Both the position numbers and the translations under genes were made by a program. Source: an uncultured beta proteobacterium (lineage in GTDB: Bacteria > Pseudomonadota > Gammaproteobacteria > Burkholderiales > SG8-39). Taken from it: a stretch of DNA of 36,965 nucleotides. Positions within the stretch are counted from its first letter, which is position 1. Each line of letters starts with the position of its first letter. The notes beneath the pieces are model-generated. The model saw only the letters and a program-made list of their open reading frames with translations, made no database searches and was not told the DNA's origin. This document shows positions 28,003 through 36,770 of the stretch, piece after piece. The DNA lies in assembly GCA_903859155.1 (NCBI GenBank), contig CAIOLO010000059.1, positions 1 to 36,965 of the forward strand, in the 5' to 3' direction.

Positions 28003-28017
28003 TGCTGCCTTGCAGCA
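28003..28017. promoter_or_regulatory. Candidate PhaR operator upstream of phaR
   Basis: TGCTGC-CTT-GCAGCA is a perfect inverted repeat and fits the CTGC-N3/4-GCAG pattern described for PhaR binding in Paracoccus. It lies in the leader 110 bases before the phaR start, which suggests autoregulation. The run of T precedes it on this strand instead of following it, so it is unlikely to be a terminator for the second phaB gene. Confidence 0.6.
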
Positions 28018-28126
28018 TGACAAGACCCTTCGCCTAAGGTGAAAATGCCCCAATAGTTCGATGCAACGCAGCAAGTCGCAACCGCATTAAGCGTCAATCA
28101 GTTCGATGGAACAGGCAGGGAAAACC

Positions 28127-28732
28127 ATGGCAGATTCAGTGCGTCTGATCAAGAAATATCCCAATCGCAGGCTCTACGACACCCGGACCAGCGCCTACAT
28201 CACGCTGGCGGATGTCAAGGATCTGGTGCTCAAGAACGAAAAGTTTCAGGTGGTCGATGCCAAATCCGGTGACGACCTGACACGTTCCATCCTGCTGCAG
28301 ATCATTCTCGAGGAAGAGTCCACCGGCAGCCCGATGTTCACCTCGGATGTGCTGACCCAGTTCATCCGTTTCTACGGAAACGCCATGCAGGGAATGATGG
28401 GTTCCTACCTTGAGCGCAACATGCAACTCTTCAACGAATTGCAGAAACGCATGCAGGAGCAGTCGCCCTCGATGCATGGCGGCAGCAAGGCCAGCCAGGA
28501 CCTGTGGAATCAATTCACCGCTTTTCAGGGGCCGGCCATGCAGAGCCTGGTTTCCTCCTACATGGACCAGAGCCGCAACATGTTCCTGCAGATGCAGGAA
28601 AAAGTGCAGAACCAGACGCGCAACATGTTCACCGGATTCGGCTTTCCCGGATTTCAGGCGCCACCCCAGGACGGCTCGGCCGAAGCGGCTTCGGTCGCTG
28701 ACGCGCCGCCCGCAGGCGAGAAGAAATCCTGA
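28127..28732 (+). CDS. phaR: PHA synthesis regulator PhaR
   Basis: DNA-binding repressor that also binds PHB and so couples phasin and synthase expression to granule formation. The 201-residue protein has the N-terminal accumulation-regulator domain ([29 protein letters not shown] region, about 4-65), then the second conserved domain ([24 protein letters not shown], about 70-115), and a Met/Gln-rich helical C-terminus ending in an Ala/Pro tail. I chose ATG 28127 with AGGGAAA upstream; ATG 28106 in frame would add seven residues. Its stop overlaps the apparent CTG start of rimO. A perfect palindrome upstream suggests it controls itself. Confidence 0.94.
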   Translation: MADSVRLIKKYPNRRLYDTRTSAYITLADVKDLVLKNEKFQVVDAKSGDDLTRSILLQIILEEESTGSPMFTSDVLTQFIRFYGNAMQGMMGSYLERNMQLFNELQKRMQEQSPSMHGGSKASQDLWNQFTAFQGPAMQSLVSSYMDQSRNMFLQMQEKVQNQTRNMFTGFGFPGFQAPPQDGSAEAASVADAPPAGEKKS

Positions 28733-30096
28733 AATCCGCCCCGCGCAAAGCCACTTTCCACAAGCCACCCAAGGTCGGTTTCGTCTCACTGGGCTGTCCC
28801 AAGGCCCTGGTGGATTCCGAACGCATCCTCACGCAATTGCGCGCCGAGGGCTACCTCACCGCGGGAAATTACCGCGATGCCGAACTGGTGATCGTCAATA
28901 CCTGCGGTTTCATCGACAGCGCAGTGGAGGAGTCGCTCGATGCGATTGGGGAGGCGCTGGCTGAAAATGGCAAGGTGATCGTCACCGGGTGCCTGGGCGC
29001 CAAAGCCGATGTGGTTCGCAAGGCGCACCCCCGGGTGCTGGCGGTTACCGGACCGCACGCGGCCGACGAAGTGATGCGCGCCGTGCACCGCCACCTGCCG
29101 CAGCCCCTTGAGGACACCGCCAATCCGTTTACCAGCCTGGTGCCGCCGCAGGGCATCAAGCTCACGCCGCGCCACTATGCCTATCTGAAGATCTCGGAGG
29201 GCTGCAACCACCGCTGCACCTTCTGCATCATCCCCTCGATGCGCGGCGACCTGGTGTCGCGGCCGATAGGCGAGGTGATGAGCGAGGCGGAGTCCTTGTT
29301 GCGGGCGGGCGTGCGCGAACTGCTGGTGATTTCGCAGGACACCAGCGCCTACGGTGTCGATGTCAGGTACCGGACCAGTTTCTGGAACGGGCGTCCGCTG
29401 AAGACCCGGGTGACCGAACTGTGCGGCGCGCTGGGCGATTTGTGCGCGCGCTACGACGACGCCTGGGTGCGCCTTCACTATGTCTACCCCTACCCGCACG
29501 TGGACGATGTGATTCCGCTGATGGCCGGCGGCCGGGTGCTGCCCTATCTCGACGTGCCCTTCCAGCACGCCAGTCCGCGCATCCTGAAGCTGATGAAGCG
29601 CCCGGCCAGCGCGGAGAACAACCTGGAGCGCATCCGCGCCTGGCGCCGGATCTGTCCGGACCTGACCATACGCTCCACCTTCATTGCCGGATTCCCCGGG
29701 GAGACCGACGCCGAGTTCGAAGAATTGCTGCAGTTCATCGAAGCGGCGGAGCTGGATCGCGTCGGCTGCTTCGCCTATTCGCCGGTGGAGGGTGCCAAAG
29801 CCAACCAGTTGCCCGATCCGGTGCCTGAAAAGGTGCGCGAGCAGCGCCGCGGTCGCCTGATGCGGCTGCAGGAGAAAATCAGCGCCCGGCGCTTGAAGCA
29901 CAAGCTGGGCAGCATCATGAAAGTGCTGGTCGACGAAGTCGCAGAACAGGGCGCCATTGCCCGCTCGGCGGCCGACGCGCCGGAGATCGATGGTCGCGTC
30001 ATCATTGCCAAACCGGGCGAACTCAGATCCGGTGACTGGGCCCGCGTGAAAATTACCCGGGCCGGCAAGCACGACTTGTGGGGGCGCCTGGTCTAA
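28729..30096 (+). CDS. rimO: Ribosomal protein S12 methylthiotransferase RimO, apparent CTG start
   Basis: Radical-SAM enzyme that adds a methylthio group to an Asp of ribosomal protein S12. The N-terminal MTTase domain starts [19 protein letters not shown] and includes the Cys of NTCGF and VTGCLG; the radical-SAM domain has the CxxxCxxC motif in [10 protein letters not shown]; a TRAM domain closes the protein. The first GTG in frame (28810) would cut through the conserved GCPKALVD motif, so the true start must be upstream, yet no ATG, GTG or TTG exists back to the stop at 28699. CTG 28729, overlapping the phaR TGA as CTGA, with GAGAAG upstream, gives 455 residues and a sensible N-terminus. 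Confidence 0.9.
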   Translation: MKSAPRKATFHKPPKVGFVSLGCPKALVDSERILTQLRAEGYLTAGNYRDAELVIVNTCGFIDSAVEESLDAIGEALAENGKVIVTGCLGAKADVVRKAHPRVLAVTGPHAADEVMRAVHRHLPQPLEDTANPFTSLVPPQGIKLTPRHYAYLKISEGCNHRCTFCIIPSMRGDLVSRPIGEVMSEAESLLRAGVRELLVISQDTSAYGVDVRYRTSFWNGRPLKTRVTELCGALGDLCARYDDAWVRLHYVYPYPHVDDVIPLMAGGRVLPYLDVPFQHASPRILKLMKRPASAENNLERIRAWRRICPDLTIRSTFIAGFPGETDAEFEELLQFIEAAELDRVGCFAYSPVEGAKANQLPDPVPEKVREQRRGRLMRLQEKISARRLKHKLGSIMKVLVDEVAEQGAIARSAADAPEIDGRVIIAKPGELRSGDWARVKITRAGKHDLWGRLV

Positions 30097-30162
30097 TGCC
30101 GCTTCCGAACTGCCCGCTTGGGAATTCAGTTTTGATCTAACGTCTGGCAGCAGGAGGGTTTC

Positions 30163-31347
30163 ATGGCAACACGCGAAGTGGTCTTGGTCAGCGCGGTGCG
30201 CACCGCAGTCGGCACCTACGGAGTGTCGCTGAAGGACCTGCCGCCCACGCAGCTCGCTGCGCTGTGCGTCAGGGAGTCGCTGGCGCGCGCGCAGATCGAT
30301 CCGGCCGCGGTGGGGCACCTGGTGTTCGGCAGCGTGGTGTTCGGCGAGGCGCGCGACATGTACCTGTCGCGCGTCGCGGCGCTCGATGGCGGGCTGCCTG
30401 CCGCGACGCCCTGCCTGACCGTCAACCGCCTGTGCGGCAGCGGCCTGCAGGCGATTGTCTCGGCCTCGCAGCACATCCTGCTCGGCGATTGCGAGGTGGC
30501 GCTTGCCGGCGGCGCCGAGAGCATGAGCCGCGCCGCCTACATCATGCCCGCGGCGCGCTGGGGCCAGCGCATGGGCGACGCACAGGTTGTCGATGCCATG
30601 ACCGCCGCGCTGCATGACCCCTTCGGCCACGGCCACATGGGCGTCACCGCCGAAAACATTGCGCAGAAATACGGTTTTACGCGCGAGCAGCAGGATGCGT
30701 TCGCGCTGGAGAGCCATCAGCGCGCGCAGCGCGCCCTCGATGCCGGGCATTTCAAGAGCCAGATCGTTCCGGTGGAGATCAAGTCGCGCAAGGGCGCAGT
30801 GCAGTTCGCTACCGACGAGCATGTGCGCCGCGATGCGAAGCTCGAGGACCTGCAACGCCTGAAGCCGGCGTTCAAGAAGGACGGCACCGTGACCGCAGGC
30901 AATGCCTCGGGCCTGAACGATGCCGCTGCCGCCGTGGTCCTGATGGAAGCCGGCGCCGCGCACAAGGCCGGCGCGAAACCCCTGGCACGGCTGGTGGCCT
31001 ATTCCCATGCGGGCGTGGATCCGGAATTGATGGGCCTGGGCCCGATTCCCGCGGTGCAGCGCCTGTTCAAGATTACCGGCCTCAATGCGGCGGACATGGA
31101 TGTGATCGAATCGAACGAAGCCTTTGCGGTGCAGGCGATGGCGGTGACGCGCGATCTGGGGCTGGACCCGTCCAAGGTCAATGCGAATGGCGGCGCGATC
31201 GCCTTGGGCCATCCGATCGGCGCCACCGGAGCGATTCTCACCGTGAAAGCGATCTATGAACTGCAGCGCATCCAGAAGCGCTATGCCCTGGTCACCATGT
31301 GCATCGGCGGCGGGCAGGGAATAGCGGCGATATTCGAACGGCTATAA
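30163..31347 (+). CDS. bktB: Beta-ketothiolase of the BktB type
   Basis: Thiolase of 394 residues with Cys91 in NRLCGSGLQAIVSA, His350 in GHPIGATGA and Cys380 in TMCIGGGQGIAAIFER. It looks closer to Cupriavidus BktB (REVVLVSAVRTAVGT start, DMYLSRVAAL, ARWGQRMGDAQ, HDPF segment) than to the PhaA in this window; BktB can also make C5 3-ketoacyl-CoA and so support copolymers. ATG 30163 has AGGAGG just upstream. Its position after phaR and rimO is like the arrangement known near the pha genes of Cupriavidus. It converges on marC with 23 bases between stops. Confidence 0.9.
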   Translation: MATREVVLVSAVRTAVGTYGVSLKDLPPTQLAALCVRESLARAQIDPAAVGHLVFGSVVFGEARDMYLSRVAALDGGLPAATPCLTVNRLCGSGLQAIVSASQHILLGDCEVALAGGAESMSRAAYIMPAARWGQRMGDAQVVDAMTAALHDPFGHGHMGVTAENIAQKYGFTREQQDAFALESHQRAQRALDAGHFKSQIVPVEIKSRKGAVQFATDEHVRRDAKLEDLQRLKPAFKKDGTVTAGNASGLNDAAAAVVLMEAGAAHKAGAKPLARLVAYSHAGVDPELMGLGPIPAVQRLFKITGLNAADMDVIESNEAFAVQAMAVTRDLGLDPSKVNANGGAIALGHPIGATGAILTVKAIYELQRIQKRYALVTMCIGGGQGIAAIFERL

Positions 31348-31370
31348 GGCGGGCAACGGCGCGTTGGCGG

Positions 31371-31967
31371 CTACTGCTGCCTGATAAACAGTTCGATGCC
31401 GCGCAGCAGCATCTCCACGGCGATTGCGGTCAACACCAGGCCCATCAGCCGTTCCAGCGCCATCAACGGGCGCTCGCCCAGTGAGCGCGCGATGCGTTCG
31501 GCAAAGACCAGCGCCAGCGCAGCGATCGCCATGGCCACGCTCACCGCGACGACCCATTCGAGCATGCGCTCCGGTGCCTTCGAGGTGAACAAGACCACGG
31601 TCGCGATGGCGGTGGGGCCTGCCAGCGAAGGGATGGCCAGTGGCACGATGAAAGGTTCTCCCTGCGGCAGGTCGCCAAAAGGGCCCTCGGGCGAGCGGAA
31701 CACCATGCGCAAGGCGATAAGAAACAGGATCACGCCGCCGGCGATGTTGAGTGAGCGGTCGGAGATGCCGATCAGCGCCAGAACGCGCTCGCCAAAAAAC
31801 ACGAACACCAGCAGCACCCCGTAGGCGATCAGGCATTCGCGCAGCACGACGCGGGTGCGCCGCGCCGGCTCGACCGTTTGCAGCAGGGTGGCAAACAGCG
31901 GGATGTTGCCGATCGGGTCGGTCACCAGCAGGAGAACGACCACGGCGGAGGCAAACGAGATGTCCAC
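31371..31967 (-). CDS. MarC-family integral membrane protein
   Basis: Inner-membrane protein of 198 residues with about six hydrophobic segments. The N-terminus (VVVLLLVTDPIGNIPLFATLL) is the family hallmark, followed by a membrane segment in LIAYGVLLVFVFFGE, GGVILFLIALRMVF, and a second TDP-like turn in PLAIPSLAGPTAIATVVLF. Biochemical function of MarC/YchE proteins is unsettled; the old link to multiple antibiotic resistance is not supported. It lies 63 bases downstream of the ThDP-enzyme gene on the same strand and could be read through from it, but a functional tie is not evident. Confidence 0.9.
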   Translation of the reverse strand: MDISFASAVVVLLLVTDPIGNIPLFATLLQTVEPARRTRVVLRECLIAYGVLLVFVFFGERVLALIGISDRSLNIAGGVILFLIALRMVFRSPEGPFGDLPQGEPFIVPLAIPSLAGPTAIATVVLFTSKAPERMLEWVVAVSVAMAIAALALVFAERIARSLGERPLMALERLMGLVLTAIAVEMLLRGIELFIRQQ

Positions 31968-32030
31968 GCCTACCCCTCCGCCGGCAAGCGCGGTGGCAGG
32001 CGCGGCTGCACCGCGCGCAACTGGCGGGGG

Positions 32031-33785
32031 TTATTCGTATCCCGGCGCCACGTGCACGTCAATGACGCAGACCTTGCCGTCGCGCGCGTGCCCGAGGCCC
32101 TGCTCGATGGCCGGCTGCAGTTCCTTGATGTCGATGACCGGACCGATGCCGACCGCGCCCTGCGCCCGCGCCATGCCGGCCAGGTCCACTTCCGGCCCGA
32201 CAATGCGCTGGCCTATGCCTTTGTTCTCCACCGGCCGCGTGCGCGCCCGTGCCACGTTGGCCTGGTGCACTTCGTCGTTGTAATAGCCGCGGTTGTTGGA
32301 GATGATCATGAGGCAGGGCATCTGGTAACGCACCGCGGTCCAGAGCGCGGTGACGCCCATCAGGAAATCGCCGTCCCCGAGCACCGCGACCACGGTGCGA
32401 TTGCTGCCCTTGAGGGCCAGCGCCGCGCCTGCCGTGGTGCCCGGACCCGCACCCAGTCCGCCGCCGCCGTCGCCGCCCAGATAGTCCAGAGGATGGCGGT
32501 AGTGGCGGTAGCGGGAATTCCAGCCGATCGGCACGCGGCTGAGGCAGATATCGCTGCCCTCGGTGGCCTTGTTGAGCGCCTGCGCGATGTCGTAGATCGC
32601 AATCTCGTCGGTGTCAGGCCGCTTGGCGGCGGTTTCCCTGGGCGCCGGGGCGGCTTGCGCGCGCTGGCTGACCGCCGCCAGCAGCGCCGCCACGGCGACA
32701 TCCGGGTCGCACAGCAGTTGCACATCGGCCGGCGGCAGGATCTGGTACTCCATGCTGGTGGCGCGATGGCTGTAGATGTCGCAGGAGGCGTTGATGACCT
32801 TGCCCGGCACCGGCGCATCGCCCAGCGCCTGCTTGAACAGGCCGCCCGGATCGACCCAGTCGAGCGACAGGATGACATCGGCTTCCTTGACCAGTTGCAC
32901 CGCGGCGGCGCTGGGTCGCATCGCTACCGGCGCGGCCGGATGCAGGCGGTGATCGGTGGGGAAAGCCGCGCCGACGCGCGGGTCGGTGAGCACATAGGCG
33001 TTCAATTTTTCGGCCAGCGCGACGCGCCGGTTCCAGTCTTCCAGGCTGAGGGAGGCGCGGCCGGCAAGAATCAGCGGTCGCTTGGCGGCCGATAGCAGTG
33101 CTGCCGCTTCGCGCACCGCATCGGCCGAAGGGGAGGGCGCGGCCGCGACTCGATAACGGCTGACATCCGGCAGTGGCGGCAGGGCGCCCAGTTTCTGCTC
33201 CTGAAGGCCGACATCGAGATTGATGTAGACCGGGCCCTGCGGCGCGGTCTGGGCAATCTGCGCGGCGCGCAGCAGCGCCTCATAGGCGGCGGGCACCGAG
33301 GTGGGCTGGTTGTCCCACTTGGTGAAATCGCGCACCAGGCTCGCCTGGTCGGTGCAGGTGTGAATCCATTCGATCCAGGGCCGGCGTTGCGCAGCGTCCA
33401 TCGGACCGGTTGCGCCGAGCATCAAGATGGGCACGCGCGCGCACCAGGCGTTGAAAATTGCCATGCTGGCGTGCAGCAGGCCGACGTTGCTGTGCAGTGC
33501 CACCGCCATCATTTTTCCAGAGGCCTTGGCATAGCCGTGCGCAATCGATACGGCGCTTTCCTCGTGCAGGCACACCATCATCTTCGGATTGGCATTGCCG
33601 AGGTAATTCACCAGGCTGTCGTGAAAGCCCTTGTAGCTCGCGCCGGGGTTGAGCGTGATGTAGGGGATCTCCAGCGCCTTGAGCATGGCGGCGATGGCGT
33701 CGCTGCCCCAGGTTTCGGTGGGTGTGCCCGAATGGGCGGGTGTTTCCAGTGCCATGTCGCGTGGCTGATCGTTCTTCGCGTTCAT
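32031..33785 (-). CDS. Thiamine diphosphate-dependent enzyme (acetolactate synthase/decarboxylase superfamily)
   Basis: 584 residues from ATG 33785 (GGGGAA upstream); an open frame extends 77 codons further but that part looks non-coding. Three domains of the family are seen: the Pyr domain with catalytic Glu in CLHEESAVSIAHGYAKASGK, a central domain (about 200-350), and the PP domain with the ThDP motif GDGDFLMG ending about 25 residues later at NNRGYYND. Key residues therefore look intact. The substrate cannot be named: it could be a 2-oxo acid decarboxylase, a carboligase or a lyase, and it lacks features that would make it the main IlvB. It is divergent from two cupin genes, which suggests a shared catabolic pathway. 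Confidence 0.85.
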   Translation of the reverse strand: MNAKNDQPRDMALETPAHSGTPTETWGSDAIAAMLKALEIPYITLNPGASYKGFHDSLVNYLGNANPKMMVCLHEESAVSIAHGYAKASGKMMAVALHSNVGLLHASMAIFNAWCARVPILMLGATGPMDAAQRRPWIEWIHTCTDQASLVRDFTKWDNQPTSVPAAYEALLRAAQIAQTAPQGPVYINLDVGLQEQKLGALPPLPDVSRYRVAAAPSPSADAVREAAALLSAAKRPLILAGRASLSLEDWNRRVALAEKLNAYVLTDPRVGAAFPTDHRLHPAAPVAMRPSAAAVQLVKEADVILSLDWVDPGGLFKQALGDAPVPGKVINASCDIYSHRATSMEYQILPPADVQLLCDPDVAVAALLAAVSQRAQAAPAPRETAAKRPDTDEIAIYDIAQALNKATEGSDICLSRVPIGWNSRYRHYRHPLDYLGGDGGGGLGAGPGTTAGAALALKGSNRTVVAVLGDGDFLMGVTALWTAVRYQMPCLMIISNNRGYYNDEVHQANVARARTRPVENKGIGQRIVGPEVDLAGMARAQGAVGIGPVIDIKELQPAIEQGLGHARDGKVCVIDVHVAPGYE

Positions 33786-34105
33786 CGATTCCCCGTATTG
33801 ACTGGTGGTGTTGAAAGGACGCGCTGTCGCCTGCGCAGGGAGTGCGCAGTGTGCGCTCAGCCGCCGAAAGACAGCCGCATCAGTATAGTCATTCCCTGTC
33901 ACGCGCGCAGCAGCGTGCCGGCCGCAGTCGCGTTCGCCAGGTTCGGCTATCATGCGCCGGTTCGCGCAAGCGTCCATTCCCAGTCCATTGCGGAGAGCGC
34001 AACAAAAACCTTCCAATGCCCTCTGCCGCGGTGTTTTTTTATGGACGCCAAGCGCTGGCGGCGTCTGACCAGATCCTCAACGCGTCTTTACTGGAGTCGA
34101 AAACC
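33786..34105. other. Divergent intergenic region, 320 bases
   Basis: Separates the ThDP-enzyme gene (-) from the first cupin gene (+) and should hold promoters for both. I see TATACT on the - strand (33887-33882) and TATCAT on the + strand near 33946, but neither has a -35 element at proper spacing. No clear operator palindrome and no regulator gene nearby. A short T-run (about 34035) lies in the cupin leader. Confidence 0.4.
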
Positions 34106-34654
34106 ATGGCCACAGAACTACCGCCGCTACGGCGGGTAATCACAGCAATCAACGCCGCCGGAAAATCCTATTTCAGCGAGGATGGTCCGGCGCACATCAA
34201 GAGCAATCCGGCGCGCCCGGGCATGCGTTCGTCGCACATATGGGCCACCAGTGCTATTCCCTGTCCCATCCAGGAACCCGACCAGGCGCCGACGGGCGTC
34301 AATGGCATCATGCCGCCGAAAAACGGTTCGGTGCTGCACATCATCGATTACCCCCCGGACCCGAAGGACCCGGTCGAGCGCGAGCGCATGAAGGCGTACA
34401 TAAAAAGCCGGGGAAGCAATCCCGAGCCGGGCGTGCGCCGCTTTCCCGATAGCGTGCATCCGGGCATGCATGTCACCGACACCATCGATTACGCGATAGT
34501 TCTCGCGGGCGAGATCTGGGCCATCATGGACGAGGGCGAGAAGCTGCTGAAGACGGGCGATGTGCTGATGCAGCGCGGCACGCTGCATGCCTGGAGCAAC
34601 CGCAGCGACGAATTCTGCCGCGTCGCTTTCGTGCTGCTGGAAGCCAAACCATAA
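34106..34654 (+). CDS. Cupin-domain protein (first of a tandem pair)
   Basis: Small beta-barrel protein of 182 residues from ATG 34106 (GGAG upstream). The N-terminal half (ELPPLRRVITAINAAGKS, IWATSAIPCPI) precedes a cupin core: HPGMHVTDTIDYAIVLAGE, then MDEGEKLLKTGDVLMQRGTLHAWSNRS. In usual cupins the first motif has His-x-His and Glu as metal ligands; here the pattern is His-x3-His with Asp where Glu is common, and the second motif retains His and Asn. It may bind metal as a dioxygenase, isomerase or decarboxylase, or only ligand. The substrate is unknown. It is 18 bases ahead of a paralogue and divergent from a ThDP enzyme. Confidence 0.85.
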   Translation: MATELPPLRRVITAINAAGKSYFSEDGPAHIKSNPARPGMRSSHIWATSAIPCPIQEPDQAPTGVNGIMPPKNGSVLHIIDYPPDPKDPVERERMKAYIKSRGSNPEPGVRRFPDSVHPGMHVTDTIDYAIVLAGEIWAIMDEGEKLLKTGDVLMQRGTLHAWSNRSDEFCRVAFVLLEAKP

Positions 34655-34672
34655 ATTGACAGGGAGGCGTGA

Positions 34673-35215
34673 ATGCTCAAGGAACTGCCACCGATGCGCA
34701 GAGTCGTCTGCGCGATCAACCAGGAAGGCAAATCGGTCATCGTCGCGGACGGGCCGCCCAAACACAACCGCACCGCACCCGACCGGCCCGGGTTCCGCGT
34801 ATGCAATCTGTGGGCGACCTTCGCCACGCCGGCGCCGATCGGTGATCCGGACCGCAGTACCGAGATCAAGGGAATCCTGCCGCCTCCGGGGGGCACCGTG
34901 GTCAAGATCATCGATATGCCGCCCGAGCCCAGGGACAAGGCGGAACGCGATCGGGTGCTCGGCCATGCAGTCGGACCGCAGGCCGCAGAGAAGGGGTTGC
35001 GCCGCCGTCCCGAGAGCGGGCATCCGGGTTTTCATGAAACCGACACCATCGACTACGCGGTGGTGCTCAAAGGCGAGGTTTATGCCATGGTCGATGGCGG
35101 CGAAACGCTGCTGCGCGAAGGCGACATCCTCATCCACTGTGCCACCAACCATGCGTGGTCGAACCGTTCGGATGCGGTCTGCCGGGTGCTGTTCGTGCTG
35201 GTAGACGCAAAGTAA
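34673..35215 (+). CDS. Cupin-domain protein (second of a tandem pair)
   Basis: Paralogue of the preceding gene, 180 residues, with a strong GGGAGG site before ATG 34673. It shares the order KELPPMRRVVCAINQEGKS, NLWATFATPAPIG, HPGFHETDTIDYAVVLKGE and NHAWSNRSD with it, so the pair arose by tandem duplication followed by marked divergence. The conserved core positions are identical between the two, pointing to the same fold and probably the same class of ligand. The two could form a heteromer or act on successive intermediates. It converges on gltX, with strong hairpins between them. Confidence 0.85.
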   Translation: MLKELPPMRRVVCAINQEGKSVIVADGPPKHNRTAPDRPGFRVCNLWATFATPAPIGDPDRSTEIKGILPPPGGTVVKIIDMPPEPRDKAERDRVLGHAVGPQAAEKGLRRRPESGHPGFHETDTIDYAVVLKGEVYAMVDGGETLLREGDILIHCATNHAWSNRSDAVCRVLFVLVDAK

Positions 35216-35236
35216 AAAGCGGAAAGCTTCGGAACA

Positions 35237-35311
35237 GGGGATACGACGCAGGCGTCGCATCCCCTTCGGGGGAAAGACAAGAACAGGGTAAGAGGGAGTC
35301 CCCTCTTACCC
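35237..35311. terminator. Cluster of strong hairpins between convergent genes
   Basis: First hairpin 35237-35264: GGGGAT and CGACGC pair with GCGTCG and ATCCCC around an AG centre, with one A/C mismatch. Overlapping it, CCCC-TTCG-GGGG at 35261-35272 forms a classic UUCG tetraloop, so the two exclude each other in part. Second hairpin 35286-35311: GGGTAAGAGGG pairs perfectly with CCCTCTTACCC (eleven pairs, loop AGTC). They are symmetric, so they can act on transcripts from either side, the cupin pair and gltX. No long U-run is present. Confidence 0.55.
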
Positions 35312-35342
35312 CGTTACCCCGATCGCCCCGAGCCCGTGGCGA

Positions 35343-36743
35343 TTACGTTCCCGAGTACTGTTGTAGGCGCGCCAGTACGCGCTGGCGGCCGGCAAGGGCC
35401 AGCACGTGGGCGAGCGCGGGGGTCTGTGCCAGCCCGAAAACGGCCACGCGCACCGGCATGGCCAGCGCCGGCATTTTCAGTTTGTGGCGTTTCATCACCT
35501 CCTGCACCGCGGCGTTGATCGGGTCGTGCGACCAGTCGGCCAGCGCGCTGAATGCGGCCTCCAGGTCGCGCAGCGCAGGGCGTACCGCGTCGTTGATGTG
35601 TTGCGCGAGCAGTGCCGCTTCGGCATGCAGCTCGCGATAGAACATCATGGCCGATTCGGCCAGCGCATTGAGCGTTTCGGCGCGGTCCTTGAGCAGGGCG
35701 ACCACCGCCGCAAGCGGCGGGCCGTCTGCCAGCACGCCGCCGTCGCGCTCGATGCGCGGCGCAACCAGAGCGGCCAGCGCATCGCTATCGGCGGTCTTGA
35801 GGTACTGATGGTTCATCCAGCGCAGCTTGGCCGGATCGAACTGCGCGGCCGAGTGGCTGACGTGTTTCAGGTCGAACCACTCTACCAGTTGATCGCGGGA
35901 GAACAATTCGGCGTCCCCGTGCGACCAGCCAAGGCGCGCCAGGTAGTTGACCATGGCCTCGGGCAGCATGCCTTCTTCGGGATATTGCATGACGCTCACC
36001 GCGCCGTGCCGCTTTGACAGGCGTTCGCCGTCGGCGCCCAGGATCATGGGCACGTGCGCGAAGCGCGGCAGTTGCGCGCCCAGCGCCTGCATGATGTTGA
36101 CCTGCCGCGGCGTGTTATTGACGTGGTCGTCGCCGCGGATGACATCGGTAATCAGCATATCGAGGTCATCGACCACGACGCCGAAATTGTAGGTCGGCAC
36201 GCCGTCGGCGCGCAGCAGCACCAGATCGTCCAGTTCGCTGTTGGCGACGGTGATGGTGCCCTTGACCAGGTCGGTGAAGCTCACCTCGCCGACATCCGGA
36301 TTGCGAAAGCGGATCACCGGTTTTGCACCGGCAGGGGGGGTGAGCCCGCGCGACTTGGCGTTCTCGGGTCGCCAGCGACCGTCGTAGCGCGGTTTTTCGT
36401 TGCGCGCACGCTGCTGCTCGCGCAGCGCGTCGAGTTCTTCGCGCGTGGCATAACAGGGATAGGCGTGTCCGTCGCGCAGCAGCTGCTCGATGACTTCGCG
36501 ATAGCGCGCCAGGCGCTGCATCTGGAAAAATGGGCCTTCATCCCAGTCCAGTCCCAGCCAGCGCATGCCGTCGAGTATTGCCTGCACCGACGCCTCGGTG
36601 GAGCGTTCCAGGTCGGTGTCCTCGATGCGCAGGATGAACTTGCCGCCGTGGCGGCGGGCATAGGCCCAGCTGTACAAAGCGGTGCGCGCGCCGCCCAGAT
36701 GGAGGTAGCCGGTGGGGCTGGGTGCAAATCGGGTACGGATCAT
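35343..36743 (-). CDS. gltX: Glutamyl-tRNA synthetase
   Basis: Class I aminoacyl-tRNA synthetase that charges tRNA-Glu, 466 residues. The N-terminal signature [17 protein letters not shown] holds the HIGH-type motif; [11 protein letters not shown], the [15 protein letters not shown] stretch, [13 protein letters not shown] and the KMSKS-type [10 protein letters not shown] follow in order; the C-terminal anticodon-binding part is helical. Length and motifs are those of a normal bacterial enzyme. ATG 36743 has AAAGG upstream. The repeat region begins about 40 bases before this start in the direction of transcription, so promoter or leader may involve those repeats. Confidence 0.97.
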   Translation of the reverse strand: MIRTRFAPSPTGYLHLGGARTALYSWAYARRHGGKFILRIEDTDLERSTEASVQAILDGMRWLGLDWDEGPFFQMQRLARYREVIEQLLRDGHAYPCYATREELDALREQQRARNEKPRYDGRWRPENAKSRGLTPPAGAKPVIRFRNPDVGEVSFTDLVKGTITVANSELDDLVLLRADGVPTYNFGVVVDDLDMLITDVIRGDDHVNNTPRQVNIMQALGAQLPRFAHVPMILGADGERLSKRHGAVSVMQYPEEGMLPEAMVNYLARLGWSHGDAELFSRDQLVEWFDLKHVSHSAAQFDPAKLRWMNHQYLKTADSDALAALVAPRIERDGGVLADGPPLAAVVALLKDRAETLNALAESAMMFYRELHAEAALLAQHINDAVRPALRDLEAAFSALADWSHDPINAAVQEVMKRHKLKMPALAMPVRVAVFGLAQTPALAHVLALAGRQRVLARLQQYSGT

Positions 36744-36770
36744 GGTCGTGCCTTTGAAAGAGGGCGCATT

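Noticed and set aside
28003-28017. Palindrome read as a terminator of the second phaB gene
   Set aside because: The T-run precedes the stem instead of following it on the + strand, and the stem is short; an operator fits better.
33882-33887. TATACT as -10 of the ThDP-enzyme promoter
   Set aside because: The only -35-like GTGACA on that strand is nine bases away instead of about 17.
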